From CAIOSQ01 sp044359885 (lineage in GTDB: Bacteria > Pseudomonadota > Alphaproteobacteria > CACIAM-22H2), in assembly GCA_044359885.1 (NCBI GenBank), contig JBIKLI010000255.1, forward strand, positions 1 through 6,477: 6,477 nucleotides of DNA. The letters run 5' to 3'. A program made the translations under genes and the position numbers. Positions 1 to 6,401 of the stretch are shown piece by piece; within the stretch, counting starts at the first letter, position 1, and each line of letters begins with the position of its first letter. The notes beneath the pieces were generated by a model. It saw nothing but the letters and a program-made list of their open reading frames with translations, was not told the origin of the DNA and made no database searches.

Positions 1-445
1 AGGACAGTTCGACCGCGTTCGGGGTCAGGATGTCGGCTTGCGGCGCCGCGACGTCGCGCAGGAATTCGGGGATCCCCGGCTTGACGAAGATCCGGCCATG
101 ATCCCCGATCACCGGGTCCAGCAGCCAGAGCGCGCGGGGGTTTGCCGTCCGGACGTGGCGGAAGGCCGCGGCGAGGGCATCGCCCTGCTCGGCGGCACCG
201 AGATATCCCGACAGCAGGGCGGCGCAGTCGGCGAGCCAGCCACGCGCGGCCAGCGCCTCGACCAGTCGCAGGATCTCCGCCGCCGCCGTCGTCTCGCCCG
301 CGAGACCGCCATGGCCGGGATGGTTCGAGAACCGCACCGTGTCGATCCGCCACGCCTCGTGCCCAAGTCGCTGGAGGCAGAACTGGGCGGCGGCGTTTCC
401 GACATGGCCATAGACGACGCCGGACTGGATCGACAGGACGTTCAT
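1..445 (-). CDS. pdxY: Pyridoxal kinase PdxY, N-terminal part (truncated by window edge)
   Basis: Pyridoxal kinase of the ribokinase-like fold, which phosphorylates pyridoxal to pyridoxal 5'-phosphate with ATP in the cytosolic vitamin B6 salvage route. Reading leftward from the ATG at 445, 148 codons are open to the window edge, about half of the roughly 285-residue family length. Recognisable family blocks are MNVLSIQSGVVYGHVGN at residues 1-17, RFSNHPGHGG at 38-47, LLSGYLGAAEQG at 77-88, LLDPVIGD at 108-115 and DILTPNAVEL at 138-147; these line up with E. coli PdxY from memory. The C-terminal half, with the catalytic GxGD-type motif, lies outside the window. The start is chosen because the family begins at this N-LSIQS segment; a second ATG 8 bases upstream runs into a stop after three codons. 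No strong ribosome binding site is visible. It is divergent from the CitE-family gene. The alternative assignment would be PdxK, but the VVYGHVGN and GYLG blocks favour PdxY. Confidence 0.9.
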   Translation of the reverse strand, partial: MNVLSIQSGVVYGHVGNAAAQFCLQRLGHEAWRIDTVRFSNHPGHGGLAGETTAAAEILRLVEALAARGWLADCAALLSGYLGAAEQGDALAAAFRHVRTANPRALWLLDPVIGDHGRIFVKPGIPEFLRDVAAPQADILTPNAVELS

Positions 446-516
446 GATCTCATGGGCTGCTTTGGGCGCCGGTCCGGCACCAGGGTGGCTGCAAGACTAC
501 CCCCTCGCCGGCCACG

Positions 517-545
517 CTGACACGGACGATTTTCTGCGCTATCGC
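517..545 (+). promoter_or_regulatory. Possible sigma-70-type promoter for the CitE-family gene
   Basis: Within the 109-bp divergent gap, CTGACA (517-522) is followed after exactly 17 bases by TATCGC (540-545), a five-of-six match to the -35 consensus and a weaker -10. Transcription would begin around 552, only a few bases before the ATG at 555, so the mRNA would have almost no leader. The AGGG at 547-550, the only ribosome-binding-like sequence, would then lie upstream of the transcript. The match could be chance. I saw no comparable promoter for pdxY on the other strand. Confidence 0.3.
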
Positions 546-554
546 TAGGGCACC

Positions 555-1469
555 ATGACCAAGCAGCCCGAAATCCGCCCGCGCCGCAGTGCGCTTTATG
601 TCCCCGGCTCGAACGCCCGCGCCCTCGACAAGGCCCGCGGCCTCGATGCCGACGTGCTGATCCTCGACCTGGAGGACGGCGTCGCGCCCGATCGCAAGGA
701 AGAGGCGCGCGCCCAGGTCCTCGCGGCGCTGGCCCAGGGCGGCTACGACGCCGAACTGGTCGTGCGGATCAACCATCCGGCCTCGCGCCTGGGGGCGGCC
801 GACCTGAAGGCGGTCGCCCGGTCGGGCGCGCAGGCCGTGCTGCTGCCCAAGACCGAGGGCGCGCAGGAAGTCCGCGACGCCGCGCTGCGGCTGGCCTCCG
901 CCGGCGCGCCGCCGACGATGGCGCTGTGGGCGATGATCGAGACCCCGATGGGCGTGATGCGGGTCGAGGAGATCGCCTTCTCCAGCCCCCATCTGGCCTG
1001 CCTGGTGATGGGAACGTCGGATCTGGCCAAGGATCTTCGGGCCCGCCACACGCATGACCGGTTGCCCGTCCTGACGGCGCTCGGCCTGTCGGTGATGGCC
1101 GCGCGTGCCGCCGGCGTCGTGATCCTCGACGGGGTCCATCTCGACCTCGACGACGACGGCGGCTTCCTCGCCGCCTGCCGGCAGGGTTCGGAACTGGGTT
1201 TCGACGGCAAGACCCTGATCCATCCCAAGACGATCGGCGGCGCGAACGCCGCCTTCGGGCCGACCGAGGGCGAGGTCGAGTGGTCGCGGCGGATCATCGC
1301 CGCCCACGCCCAGGCCCTGCGGGAAGGCCGCGGCGTGGCCGTGGTCGATGGCAAGCTGATCGAGAACCTGCATGTCGAGTCGGCGCGCCGGACGGTGGCG
1401 ATGGCCGAAGCCATCGCCCTGCGCGCCCAGCGTCGCCGGGCGGTTGACGCTGCGCGAGGACGGGTCTAA
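555..1469 (+). CDS. mcl2: CoA ester lyase/thioesterase of the CitE/HpcH family, (3S)-malyl-CoA thioesterase-like
   Basis: A 304-residue protein of the HpcH/HpaI aldolase and citrate lyase beta family, Mg-dependent TIM-barrel enzymes acting on malyl-CoA-type thioesters. Visible blocks: RSALYVPGSN at residues 11-20, DLEDGV at 38-43, substrate-binding Arg71 in RIN, LPK at 97-99, metal-ligand candidates Glu129 (IETPMG) and Asp156 (GTSDLAK), DGVHLD at 192-197 and GFDGKTLIHP at 215-224. From memory, the stretch from the ETP block through GTSDLAK, VILDGV, GFDGKTLIHP and VVDGKLIENLH resembles Rhodobacter (3S)-malyl-CoA thioesterase (Mcl2), which hydrolyses (3S)-malyl-CoA to malate and CoA in the ethylmalonyl-CoA pathway, more than malyl-CoA lyase Mcl1. 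The C-terminal lid position held by Asp in Mcl1 (Asp299) is Glu270 here. The Arg-rich tail after residue 290 is not conserved. It could instead be a citramalyl-CoA lyase or another CoA lyase; the family call is firm, the substrate is inferred. It lies 81 bp upstream of sdhC, same strand. Confidence 0.82.
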   Translation: MTKQPEIRPRRSALYVPGSNARALDKARGLDADVLILDLEDGVAPDRKEEARAQVLAALAQGGYDAELVVRINHPASRLGAADLKAVARSGAQAVLLPKTEGAQEVRDAALRLASAGAPPTMALWAMIETPMGVMRVEEIAFSSPHLACLVMGTSDLAKDLRARHTHDRLPVLTALGLSVMAARAAGVVILDGVHLDLDDDGGFLAACRQGSELGFDGKTLIHPKTIGGANAAFGPTEGEVEWSRRIIAAHAQALREGRGVAVVDGKLIENLHVESARRTVAMAEAIALRAQRRRAVDAARGRV

Positions 1470-1472
1470 TTC
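1444..1472 (+). promoter_or_regulatory. Possible promoter for the sdh operon, inside the end of the upstream gene
   Basis: TTGACG (1444-1449) is a five-of-six match to the -35 consensus and is followed after 17 bases by TAATTC (1467-1472), a weak -10 that overlaps the stop codon of the CitE-family gene. Transcription would start near 1480, giving sdhC a leader of about 70 bases. The good -35 and ideal spacing are direct observations; that this drives sdhCDAB is inference. The gap between the two genes holds no other obvious promoter. Confidence 0.35.
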
Positions 1473-1476
1473 ACTG

Positions 1477-1497
1477 CTGCGGCGCACAAAACCGCAG
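1477..1497 (+). other. Small hairpin in the leader region before sdhC
   Basis: CTGCGG (1477-1482) and CCGCAG (1492-1497) are perfect inverted repeats separated by nine bases, CGCACAAAA. There is no run of T after the stem, so it does not look like an intrinsic terminator for the upstream gene. It falls at or just after the predicted transcription start and could stabilise the sdh message or be a protein-binding site, or may be chance in GC-rich DNA. Confidence 0.3.
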
Positions 1498-1550
1498 GAG
1501 CTGCCCGCCTGCTGCATGGCGGCGGCGTTTTCGAGAGGCCCGGTCCTGAC

Positions 1551-1958
1551 ATGGCGTCACAGTCTTCGCCGGGGGCGACCAAGCGCCCCCGTCCGCTTTC
1601 GCCCCATCTCCAGATCTACAAGCCGCAGATCACGTCGGTACTTTCCATCAGCCACCGGATCACGGGCGTCGCCCTCGGCGTGGGCACGATCCTGCTGGCC
1701 GCATGGATCGTCGCGGCAGCCACGGGGCCGGCCGCCTATGGCCGGGTCGCGGGTTTCATGGGCAGCTGGCTCGGCCAGCTGGTGCTGTTCGGCTGGAGCG
1801 TCGCGCTCTTCTACCATCTGCTCAACGGCGTCCGGCACCTGTTCTGGGATGCCGGCCGCGGCTTCGACCTGCCGACGATGGAGAAATCCGGCAAGGCGGT
1901 CGTCGCGGGCACCGTCGCCCTGACGGCGCTCGCCTGGATCTTTGCGAAGGCAGGGTGA
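1551..1958 (+). CDS. sdhC: Succinate dehydrogenase cytochrome b556 subunit SdhC
   Basis: One of the two membrane anchors of complex II; it holds haem b and helps form the ubiquinone site in the inner membrane. The 135-residue protein opens with the family block RPRPLSPHLQIYKPQ (12-26), then SISHRITG (32-39), where Ser32 and Arg36 match E. coli quinone-site residues Ser27 and Arg31. The segment FYHLLNGVRHLFWD (87-100) carries His89, equivalent to the E. coli haem ligand His84. Three hydrophobic segments fit membrane helices at about 38-57, 72-92 and 114-132. Length is typical. The ATG at 1551 gives the expected short hydrophilic N-terminus; GAGAGG at 1533-1538 is the nearest ribosome-binding-like sequence but is 12 bases away, so translation may be modest. 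It leads the sdhCDAB operon, and sdhD starts 2 bases after its stop. Confidence 0.95.
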   Translation: MASQSSPGATKRPRPLSPHLQIYKPQITSVLSISHRITGVALGVGTILLAAWIVAAATGPAAYGRVAGFMGSWLGQLVLFGWSVALFYHLLNGVRHLFWDAGRGFDLPTMEKSGKAVVAGTVALTALAWIFAKAG

Positions 1959-1960
1959 CC

Positions 1961-2341
1961 ATGGCATCGCTTCGCTCGCCCCTCGGTCGCGCGCGCGGCC
2001 TCGGCTCGGCCAAGGACGGTACCCATCACTGGTGGGCGCAGCGCGTCACCGCGCTCGCGCTGGTGCCGCTCGCGCTGTGGTTCGTCGTCAGCGTGATCGG
2101 CCTCGCCGGCGCCTCGCACGCCGCCGCCACGCAGTGGATCGCGCATCCCGTCAACGCCGTGCTGCTGGCGGCGCTGGTGGTCGCGGTCTTCCACCATGCG
2201 CAGCTGGGGCTGCAGGTGGTGATCGAGGACTATGTCCACGGCGAGGCGCTGCGCATCGCCGCGCTGCTCGCGGTCAAGGCCGCGTGCTGGCTGCTGGCGG
2301 TCGCGTCGCTGTTCGCGATCGTCCGCATCTTCGTTTCCTGA
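1961..2341 (+). CDS. sdhD: Succinate dehydrogenase hydrophobic membrane anchor subunit SdhD
   Basis: Second membrane anchor of complex II, 126 residues. Reading from the ATG at 1961, the family block GLGSAKDGTHHWWAQRVTA (13-31) is followed by three hydrophobic segments at about 31-50, 64-86 and 98-123. FHHAQLG (77-83) and EDYVHGEALR (89-98) align with the E. coli HAWIG and TDYVKPLALR blocks, so His79 is the predicted second haem b ligand (E. coli His71) and Tyr91 the quinone-site tyrosine (E. coli Tyr83). Arg28 is in the place of the conserved quinone-side arginine. A longer frame opens upstream inside sdhC, but this ATG is preceded by GCAGGG at 1950-1955 with 5-base spacing and gives the family N-terminus. 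The 2-base gap to sdhC implies translational coupling. Confidence 0.94.
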   Translation: MASLRSPLGRARGLGSAKDGTHHWWAQRVTALALVPLALWFVVSVIGLAGASHAAATQWIAHPVNAVLLAALVVAVFHHAQLGLQVVIEDYVHGEALRIAALLAVKAACWLLAVASLFAIVRIFVS

Positions 2342-2365
2342 CTGAACGTCCGAAGGGTCGCCCAC

Positions 2366-4180
2366 ATGCCCGACGCCTCCTCCCTGCCCAAGGCCGGTCC
2401 GGCCTATCAGATCATCGATCACAGCTACGACGTCGTCGTCGTCGGGGCCGGCGGCGCCGGCCTGCGCGCCACCTTCGGGATGGCGATCTCGGGCCTCAAG
2501 ACCGCCTGCATCACCAAGGTGTTCCCGACGCGCAGCCACACCGTGGCGGCGCAGGGCGGCATCTCGGCCGCGCTCGGCAACATGGGCGACGACGACTGGC
2601 GCTGGCACATGTACGACACCGTCAAGGGCTCCGACTGGCTCGGCGACCAGGACGCGATCGAATACATGTGCAAGGAGGCGATCCCCGCGATCATCGAACT
2701 CGAGCATTATGGCGTGCCCTTCAGCCGCACGCCCGAGGGCAAGATCTACCAGCGTCCCTTCGGCGGCATGACCACGGGCTACGGCAAGGGCGTCGCCCAG
2801 CGCACCTGCGCCGCTGCCGACCGCACCGGCCATGCGATCCTGCATACGCTCTACCAGCAGTCGCTGCGCAACAACGCCGAGTTCTTCGTCGAGTACTTCG
2901 CGCTCGACCTGCTGATGGACGACGAGGGCGCGTGCCGCGGGGTCATGGCATGGAACCTGCTCGACGGCACGATCCATCGCTTCCGCGCGCACAAGGTCGT
3001 GCTGGCGACCGGCGGCTATGGCCGCGCCTATTTCTCCGCGACCTCCGCGCATACCTGCACCGGCGACGGCAATGCGATGGTGCTGCGCGCCGGCCTGCCG
3101 CTGCAGGACATGGAGTTCATCCAGTTCCACCCGACCGGCATCTACGGCGCGGGCTGCCTGATCACCGAGGGCTCGCGCGGCGAGGGCGGCTACCTCACCA
3201 ACTCGAACGGCGAGCGCTTCATGGAGCGCTACGCGCCCTCGGCCAAGGATCTCGCCTCGCGCGACGTCGTCTCTCGCTCGATGACGATCGAGATCCGCGA
3301 GGGCCGCGGCGTCGGCCCCAACAAGGATCACATCCACCTGCATCTCGAGCATCTCGACCCGAAGCTGCTGCACGAGCGTCTGCCCGGGATCTCGGAGACC
3401 GCGCGCATCTTCGCCGGTGTCGACGTGACCAAGGAGCCGATCCCGGTCCTGCCCACGGTGCACTACAACATGGGCGGCATCCCGACGAACTATCACGGCG
3501 AGGTCGTCACGAAGCGCAACGGCCGGATGGAGACAGTGCCCGGTCTCATGGCGATCGGCGAGGCCGCCTGCGTGTCGGTGCACGGCGCGAACCGGCTGGG
3601 CTCCAACTCGCTGCTCGATCTGGTGGTGTTCGGCCGCGCGGCCGCCAAGCGCGCCGCCGAGACGACCCGGCCGGGCGAGGCGCACAAGCCGCTGCCCGAT
3701 TCCGCCGCCGATCCGGCTCTCGCGCGCTTCGACCGTCTGCGCCACGCCAGGGGCGATGCGCCGACGGCCCGGCTGCGCGGCGAGATGCAGCGCGTGATGC
3801 AGAACAACTGCGCCGTCTTCCGGTCCGCCGACGTGCTGGAGGAGGGGTGCCGCAAGGTCGACGATCTTTACGCCCGTGGCGAGCGCATCGGGGTCGCCGA
3901 CCGTTCGCTGATCTGGAACTCGGACCTGGTCGAGACGCTGGAATACGACAACCTGATCGCGCAGGCGGTGGTCACGCTGCATTCGGCGAACAACCGCAAG
4001 GAAAGCCGCGGCGCCCATGCCCGCGAGGACCATCCCGAGCGCGACGACGTCAACTGGATGAAGCACACGCTGGCCTGGATGGACGGCGCGGGCAAGGTCG
4101 CGATCGAGTACCGCGACGTCGTGCTGACCTCGCTGACCAACGAGGTGCAGGCCTTCCCGCCCAAGGCGCGCGTCTACTGA
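2366..4180 (+). CDS. sdhA: Succinate dehydrogenase flavoprotein subunit SdhA
   Basis: Catalytic FAD subunit of complex II, oxidising succinate to fumarate on the cytoplasmic face of the membrane. The 604 residues compare with 588 in E. coli. The dinucleotide-binding motif VVVGAGGAGLRA spans residues 24-35. His58 in RSHTVAAQGG is the expected site of covalent FAD attachment. Active-site residues are all present by motif: His255 (FHPTGIYG), Thr267-Glu268 (ITEGSRGEGG), Arg304 (SRDVVSRS), the proposed proton-shuttle arginine, His366 (VHYNMGG) and Arg410 (GANRLGSNSLLD). The C-terminus FPPKARVY is the form usual in alphaproteobacteria and mitochondria. The ATG at 2366 has GAAGGG at 2352-2357 with 8-base spacing. 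It lies 24 bases after sdhD and 26 before sdhB. Fumarate reductase is the alternative, but the SdhC/SdhD anchors and the alphaproteobacterial form indicate the dehydrogenase. Confidence 0.97.
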   Translation: MPDASSLPKAGPAYQIIDHSYDVVVVGAGGAGLRATFGMAISGLKTACITKVFPTRSHTVAAQGGISAALGNMGDDDWRWHMYDTVKGSDWLGDQDAIEYMCKEAIPAIIELEHYGVPFSRTPEGKIYQRPFGGMTTGYGKGVAQRTCAAADRTGHAILHTLYQQSLRNNAEFFVEYFALDLLMDDEGACRGVMAWNLLDGTIHRFRAHKVVLATGGYGRAYFSATSAHTCTGDGNAMVLRAGLPLQDMEFIQFHPTGIYGAGCLITEGSRGEGGYLTNSNGERFMERYAPSAKDLASRDVVSRSMTIEIREGRGVGPNKDHIHLHLEHLDPKLLHERLPGISETARIFAGVDVTKEPIPVLPTVHYNMGGIPTNYHGEVVTKRNGRMETVPGLMAIGEAACVSVHGANRLGSNSLLDLVVFGRAAAKRAAETTRPGEAHKPLPDSAADPALARFDRLRHARGDAPTARLRGEMQRVMQNNCAVFRSADVLEEGCRKVDDLYARGERIGVADRSLIWNSDLVETLEYDNLIAQAVVTLHSANNRKESRGAHAREDHPERDDVNWMKHTLAWMDGAGKVAIEYRDVVLTSLTNEVQAFPPKARVY

Positions 4181-4206
4181 ACCCCCGACCGGACGGACAA
4201 AGGACA

Positions 4207-4983
4207 ATGGCCGAGTTCACGCTGCCGCAGAATTCCAGGGTCGTCGCGGGCAAGGAGCATCCCAGGCCCGCGGGCGCGACCCGCACCAAGACCTTCAAGG
4301 TCTATCGCTGGGATCCCGACACCGGGGACAATCCGCGCGTCGACACCTACCATGTCGACATGGACAGCTGCGCGCCGATGGTCCTGGACGCGCTGATCAA
4401 GATCAAGAACGAGATCGATCCGACCTTGACCTTCCGCCGCTCGTGCCGCGAAGGCGTGTGCGGGTCCTGCGCCATGAACATCGCGGGCACCAACACGCTG
4501 GCCTGCACCAAGGCGATCGAGGAGTGCGGCGACGAAGTGCGGATCTATCCGCTGCCGCATATGCCGGTGATCAAGGATCTGGTGCCCGACCTGACCGACG
4601 CCTACGCGCAGCTTCGGCTGGTCGAGCCCTGGCTCAAGAGCGACTCCGCACCGCCCGACCGCGAGCGGCTGCAGAGCCCCGAGGAGCGCGCGAAGCTGGA
4701 CGGCATGTGGGAATGCATCCTGTGCTTCTCGTGCACGACGTCCTGCCCGAGCTACTGGTGGAACGGCGACCGCTATCTTGGCCCCGCGGTGCTGCTGCAG
4801 GCCTATCGATGGATCGCCGACAGCCGCGACGAAGCGACGGGCGAGCGCCTCGACGCGCTCGAAGATCCGTTCCGCCTCTATCGCTGCCATACGATCATGA
4901 ACTGCACCAAGACCTGCCCCAAGGGCCTCAATCCGGCGAAGGCGATCGCCGAGATCAAGAAGCTGATGGTGGCGCGGCGCTGA
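4207..4983 (+). CDS. sdhB: Succinate dehydrogenase iron-sulfur subunit SdhB
   Basis: Electron-transfer subunit linking the SdhA flavin to ubiquinone, 258 residues. The N-terminal plant-type ferredoxin domain binds [2Fe-2S] through Cys80, Cys85, Cys88 (SCREGVCGSC) and Cys100. The C-terminal domain has CILCFSCTTSCP (Cys170, 173, 176, 180) and RCHTIMNCTKTCP (Cys227, 233, 237). By the E. coli pattern, Cys170/173/176/237 hold [4Fe-4S] and Cys180/227/233 hold [3Fe-4S]. Trp185 and His228 match E. coli quinone-site Trp164 and His207. The frame stays open far upstream through sdhA, but the ATG at 4207 gives the standard MAEFTLPQNSRV start and has AAAGGA at 4199-4204 just before it. It is the fourth gene of the sdh operon. 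Confidence 0.97.
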   Translation: MAEFTLPQNSRVVAGKEHPRPAGATRTKTFKVYRWDPDTGDNPRVDTYHVDMDSCAPMVLDALIKIKNEIDPTLTFRRSCREGVCGSCAMNIAGTNTLACTKAIEECGDEVRIYPLPHMPVIKDLVPDLTDAYAQLRLVEPWLKSDSAPPDRERLQSPEERAKLDGMWECILCFSCTTSCPSYWWNGDRYLGPAVLLQAYRWIADSRDEATGERLDALEDPFRLYRCHTIMNCTKTCPKGLNPAKAIAEIKKLMVARR

Positions 4984-5003
4984 GCCGCGTCGGGGTCTGC
5001 GCC

Positions 5004-5669
5004 ATGACCGGCCCGCGCGTCGTCCTGATCCACGCCCTTCGCGACTCGGTCGCGCCGGCGATGGCGGCGATGGCGCAGGGCTGGCCCGAGGCGCGCGTCG
5101 CCAACCTTCTCGACGATTCGCTGTCCGCCGACATCGCCGCGCGCCATGGCGTGATCGAGGACTCGATCGTCGAACGTTTCGTGACCCTGGGCCGGTACGC
5201 GCGCGCCACCGGTGCCGACGGAATCCTGTTCACCTGCTCGGCCTTCGGCAGCGCGATCGACGCGGTGAAGACCGATCTGCGCCTGCCGGTGCTCAAGCCC
5301 AACGAGGCGGGGCTGGAACGCGCGCTGGCGGCCGGCCGGCGGATCGCGCTGCTCGCGACCTTCGCGGCCACGATCCCCTCGATGACCCACGAACTCGAGA
5401 CGATGGCGCGCGCGCAGGGCGTCGTGCCGACGATCATGACCCGGGTCGTCGATGGCGCCCTGGCGGCGCTCCAGTCGGGCGACGCGCCGCGCCATGACGC
5501 GCTGATCGCCGAGGCGGTCGGCGCCTTCGCCAGCGCCGACGCGATCCTGCTCGCCCAGTTCTCGATGGCGCGCGCCGCCGCCGCCTTGTCGGCACCGGCG
5601 CGTGGCCGCGTCCTGACCACCCCGGACAGCGCCGTCGCCAAGCTGCGACGCCTGGTGGAAGGGGGCTGA
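5004..5669 (+). CDS. Asp/Glu racemase-superfamily protein with a single cysteine, function unknown
   Basis: A 221-residue cytosolic protein that I assign to the aspartate/glutamate/hydantoin racemase superfamily from the N-terminal VVLIHAL strand, the GADGILFTCSAFG block (70-82), the VLKPNEAGLERAL segment (96-108), the IALLATFAAT strand (114-123), and the DAILLAQFSMARAA block (179-192). Classical members use two cysteines as paired acid and base. Here Cys78 occupies the first position and is the only cysteine in the protein; the second position falls in AQFS (184-187). A two-base racemase mechanism is therefore unlikely; a lyase, isomerase or decarboxylase-like reaction, or another use of the fold, is possible. 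It begins 20 bases after sdhB with a weak GGGG at 4992-4995 before its ATG, so it is probably co-transcribed with sdhCDAB. No membrane segment or signal peptide is visible. The substrate is unknown. Confidence 0.8.
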   Translation: MTGPRVVLIHALRDSVAPAMAAMAQGWPEARVANLLDDSLSADIAARHGVIEDSIVERFVTLGRYARATGADGILFTCSAFGSAIDAVKTDLRLPVLKPNEAGLERALAAGRRIALLATFAATIPSMTHELETMARAQGVVPTIMTRVVDGALAALQSGDAPRHDALIAEAVGAFASADAILLAQFSMARAAAALSAPARGRVLTTPDSAVAKLRRLVEGG

Positions 5670-5708
5670 ACCCGGCGCGGGCGGTCCGGGGTGGGCGGGG
5701 CGCGGCGA

Positions 5709-6365
5709 TCAGGCCTCGACGCCCGTCGCCGTCGGGCAGGCGACGCCGGTTCCGCCCAGCCCGCAATACCCGTTCGGGTTGCGGGCCAGATACTGCTGGT
5801 GATACGCCTCGGCGTGGTAGAACGCCGGTGCCGCCAGGATTTCGGTGGTGACGGGACCGAAGCCTCGCGCGTGCAGAGCGCGGGCGTAGAGGTCCCGGGT
5901 GGCTGCCGCCTCCGCCGCCTGGCTGGGCGAAAAGGTATAGATCCCGGACCGGTACTGGGTGCCGACATCGTTGCCCTGCCGCATCCCCTGGGTGGGGTCG
6001 TGGCTCTCCCAGAACACCCGCAGCAACGCCCCGTAGGAGACGCGGGCCGGGTCGAACGCCACCAGGACGACTTCGTTGTGGCCGGTCATGCCCGAACACA
6101 CTTCTTCATAGGTGGGGTTGGGCGTCAGGCCGGCGGCATAGCCGACAGCCGTGGTATGGATCCCGGGGATCTGCCAGAACTTGCGCTCGGCCCCCCAAAA
6201 ACAGCCCATCCCGAAAAGGGCCTGGACGATTCCCGGCGGAAAGGGTGGGCGCAGCGGGGTGCCCAGGACGAGATGCCGTTCGGGGACCGGCATCGGGGTC
6301 TGACGGCCCGGCAGGGCAACGCCCGGACCGGGCAGTTCCAGTTTCTTGCGCGCCGAGAAGAACAT
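5709..6365 (-). CDS. msrA: Peptide-methionine (S)-S-oxide reductase MsrA
   Basis: Repairs oxidised proteins by reducing methionine-S-sulfoxide, using thioredoxin as the reductant. The 218-residue protein is close to the E. coli length (about 212). The catalytic motif GCFWGAE is at residues 54-60 with nucleophile Cys55. GYAAGLTPNPTYEEVCSGMTGHNE (77-98 region), DPTQGMRQGNDVGTQYRSGIY (123-143) and the C-terminal NPNGYCGLGGTGVACP block (196-211) follow the family order. Cys201 and Cys210 match the two recycling cysteines of E. coli MsrA (Cys198 and Cys206), so this is the three-cysteine type. The ATG at 6365 is preceded by a strong GGAGGAG (complement of 6369-6375) three bases upstream, which fixes the start. 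There is no signal peptide, so it is cytosolic. It is convergent with the racemase-fold gene, 39 bases away, and appears unrelated to the sdh operon. Confidence 0.96.
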   Translation of the reverse strand: MFFSARKKLELPGPGVALPGRQTPMPVPERHLVLGTPLRPPFPPGIVQALFGMGCFWGAERKFWQIPGIHTTAVGYAAGLTPNPTYEEVCSGMTGHNEVVLVAFDPARVSYGALLRVFWESHDPTQGMRQGNDVGTQYRSGIYTFSPSQAAEAAATRDLYARALHARGFGPVTTEILAAPAFYHAEAYHQQYLARNPNGYCGLGGTGVACPTATGVEA

Positions 6366-6368
6366 GGA

Positions 6369-6375
6369 CTCCTCC
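6369..6375 (-). promoter_or_regulatory. Strong ribosome binding site of msrA
   Basis: On the minus strand the sequence reads GGAGGAG three bases before the ATG at 6365. It is the best Shine-Dalgarno match in the window and confirms the 218-residue start of MsrA over internal methionines such as Met25. Confidence 0.75.
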
Positions 6376-6401
6376 GACCAGGGACGGGATGAACAGCCCT
6401 T

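Noticed and set aside
62..77. GAATTC next to GGGGATCCCC, which looks like vector polylinker sequence
   Set aside because: Read on the minus strand these bases encode residues GIPEF of PdxY in frame within a family-typical segment, so they are native, not a cloning remnant.
38..520. 160-codon plus-strand frame at the left edge
   Set aside because: It is antisense to pdxY, whose conserved blocks are clear on the minus strand.
1477..1497. Hairpin after the CitE-family gene as an intrinsic terminator
   Set aside because: The stem is only 6 bp and no T-run follows it.
450..1517. 355-codon minus-strand frame opposite the CitE-family gene
   Set aside because: It mirrors a gene with all family motifs intact, and its own translation shows no domain.
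1811..4207. 798-codon open frame antisense to sdhD and sdhA
   Set aside because: It lies opposite two unmistakable genes, its translation is rich in Arg, Ala, Gly, His and Asp with no recognisable domain, and such frames are common opposite GC-rich codons with G or C in third position.
1942..4983. 1013-codon plus-strand frame that runs through sdhD and sdhA and ends in frame as SdhB
   Set aside because: Only the last 258 codons match a protein family. The upstream part is low-complexity Arg/Ala/Gly sequence out of frame with sdhD and sdhA, so this is not a fusion; sdhB has its own ATG and ribosome binding site at about 4200.
5670..5708. Terminator between the convergent racemase-fold gene and msrA
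   Set aside because: The 39 bases are GC-rich with only a 4-bp CCCG/CGGG stem and no T-run on either strand; I could not support a terminator.
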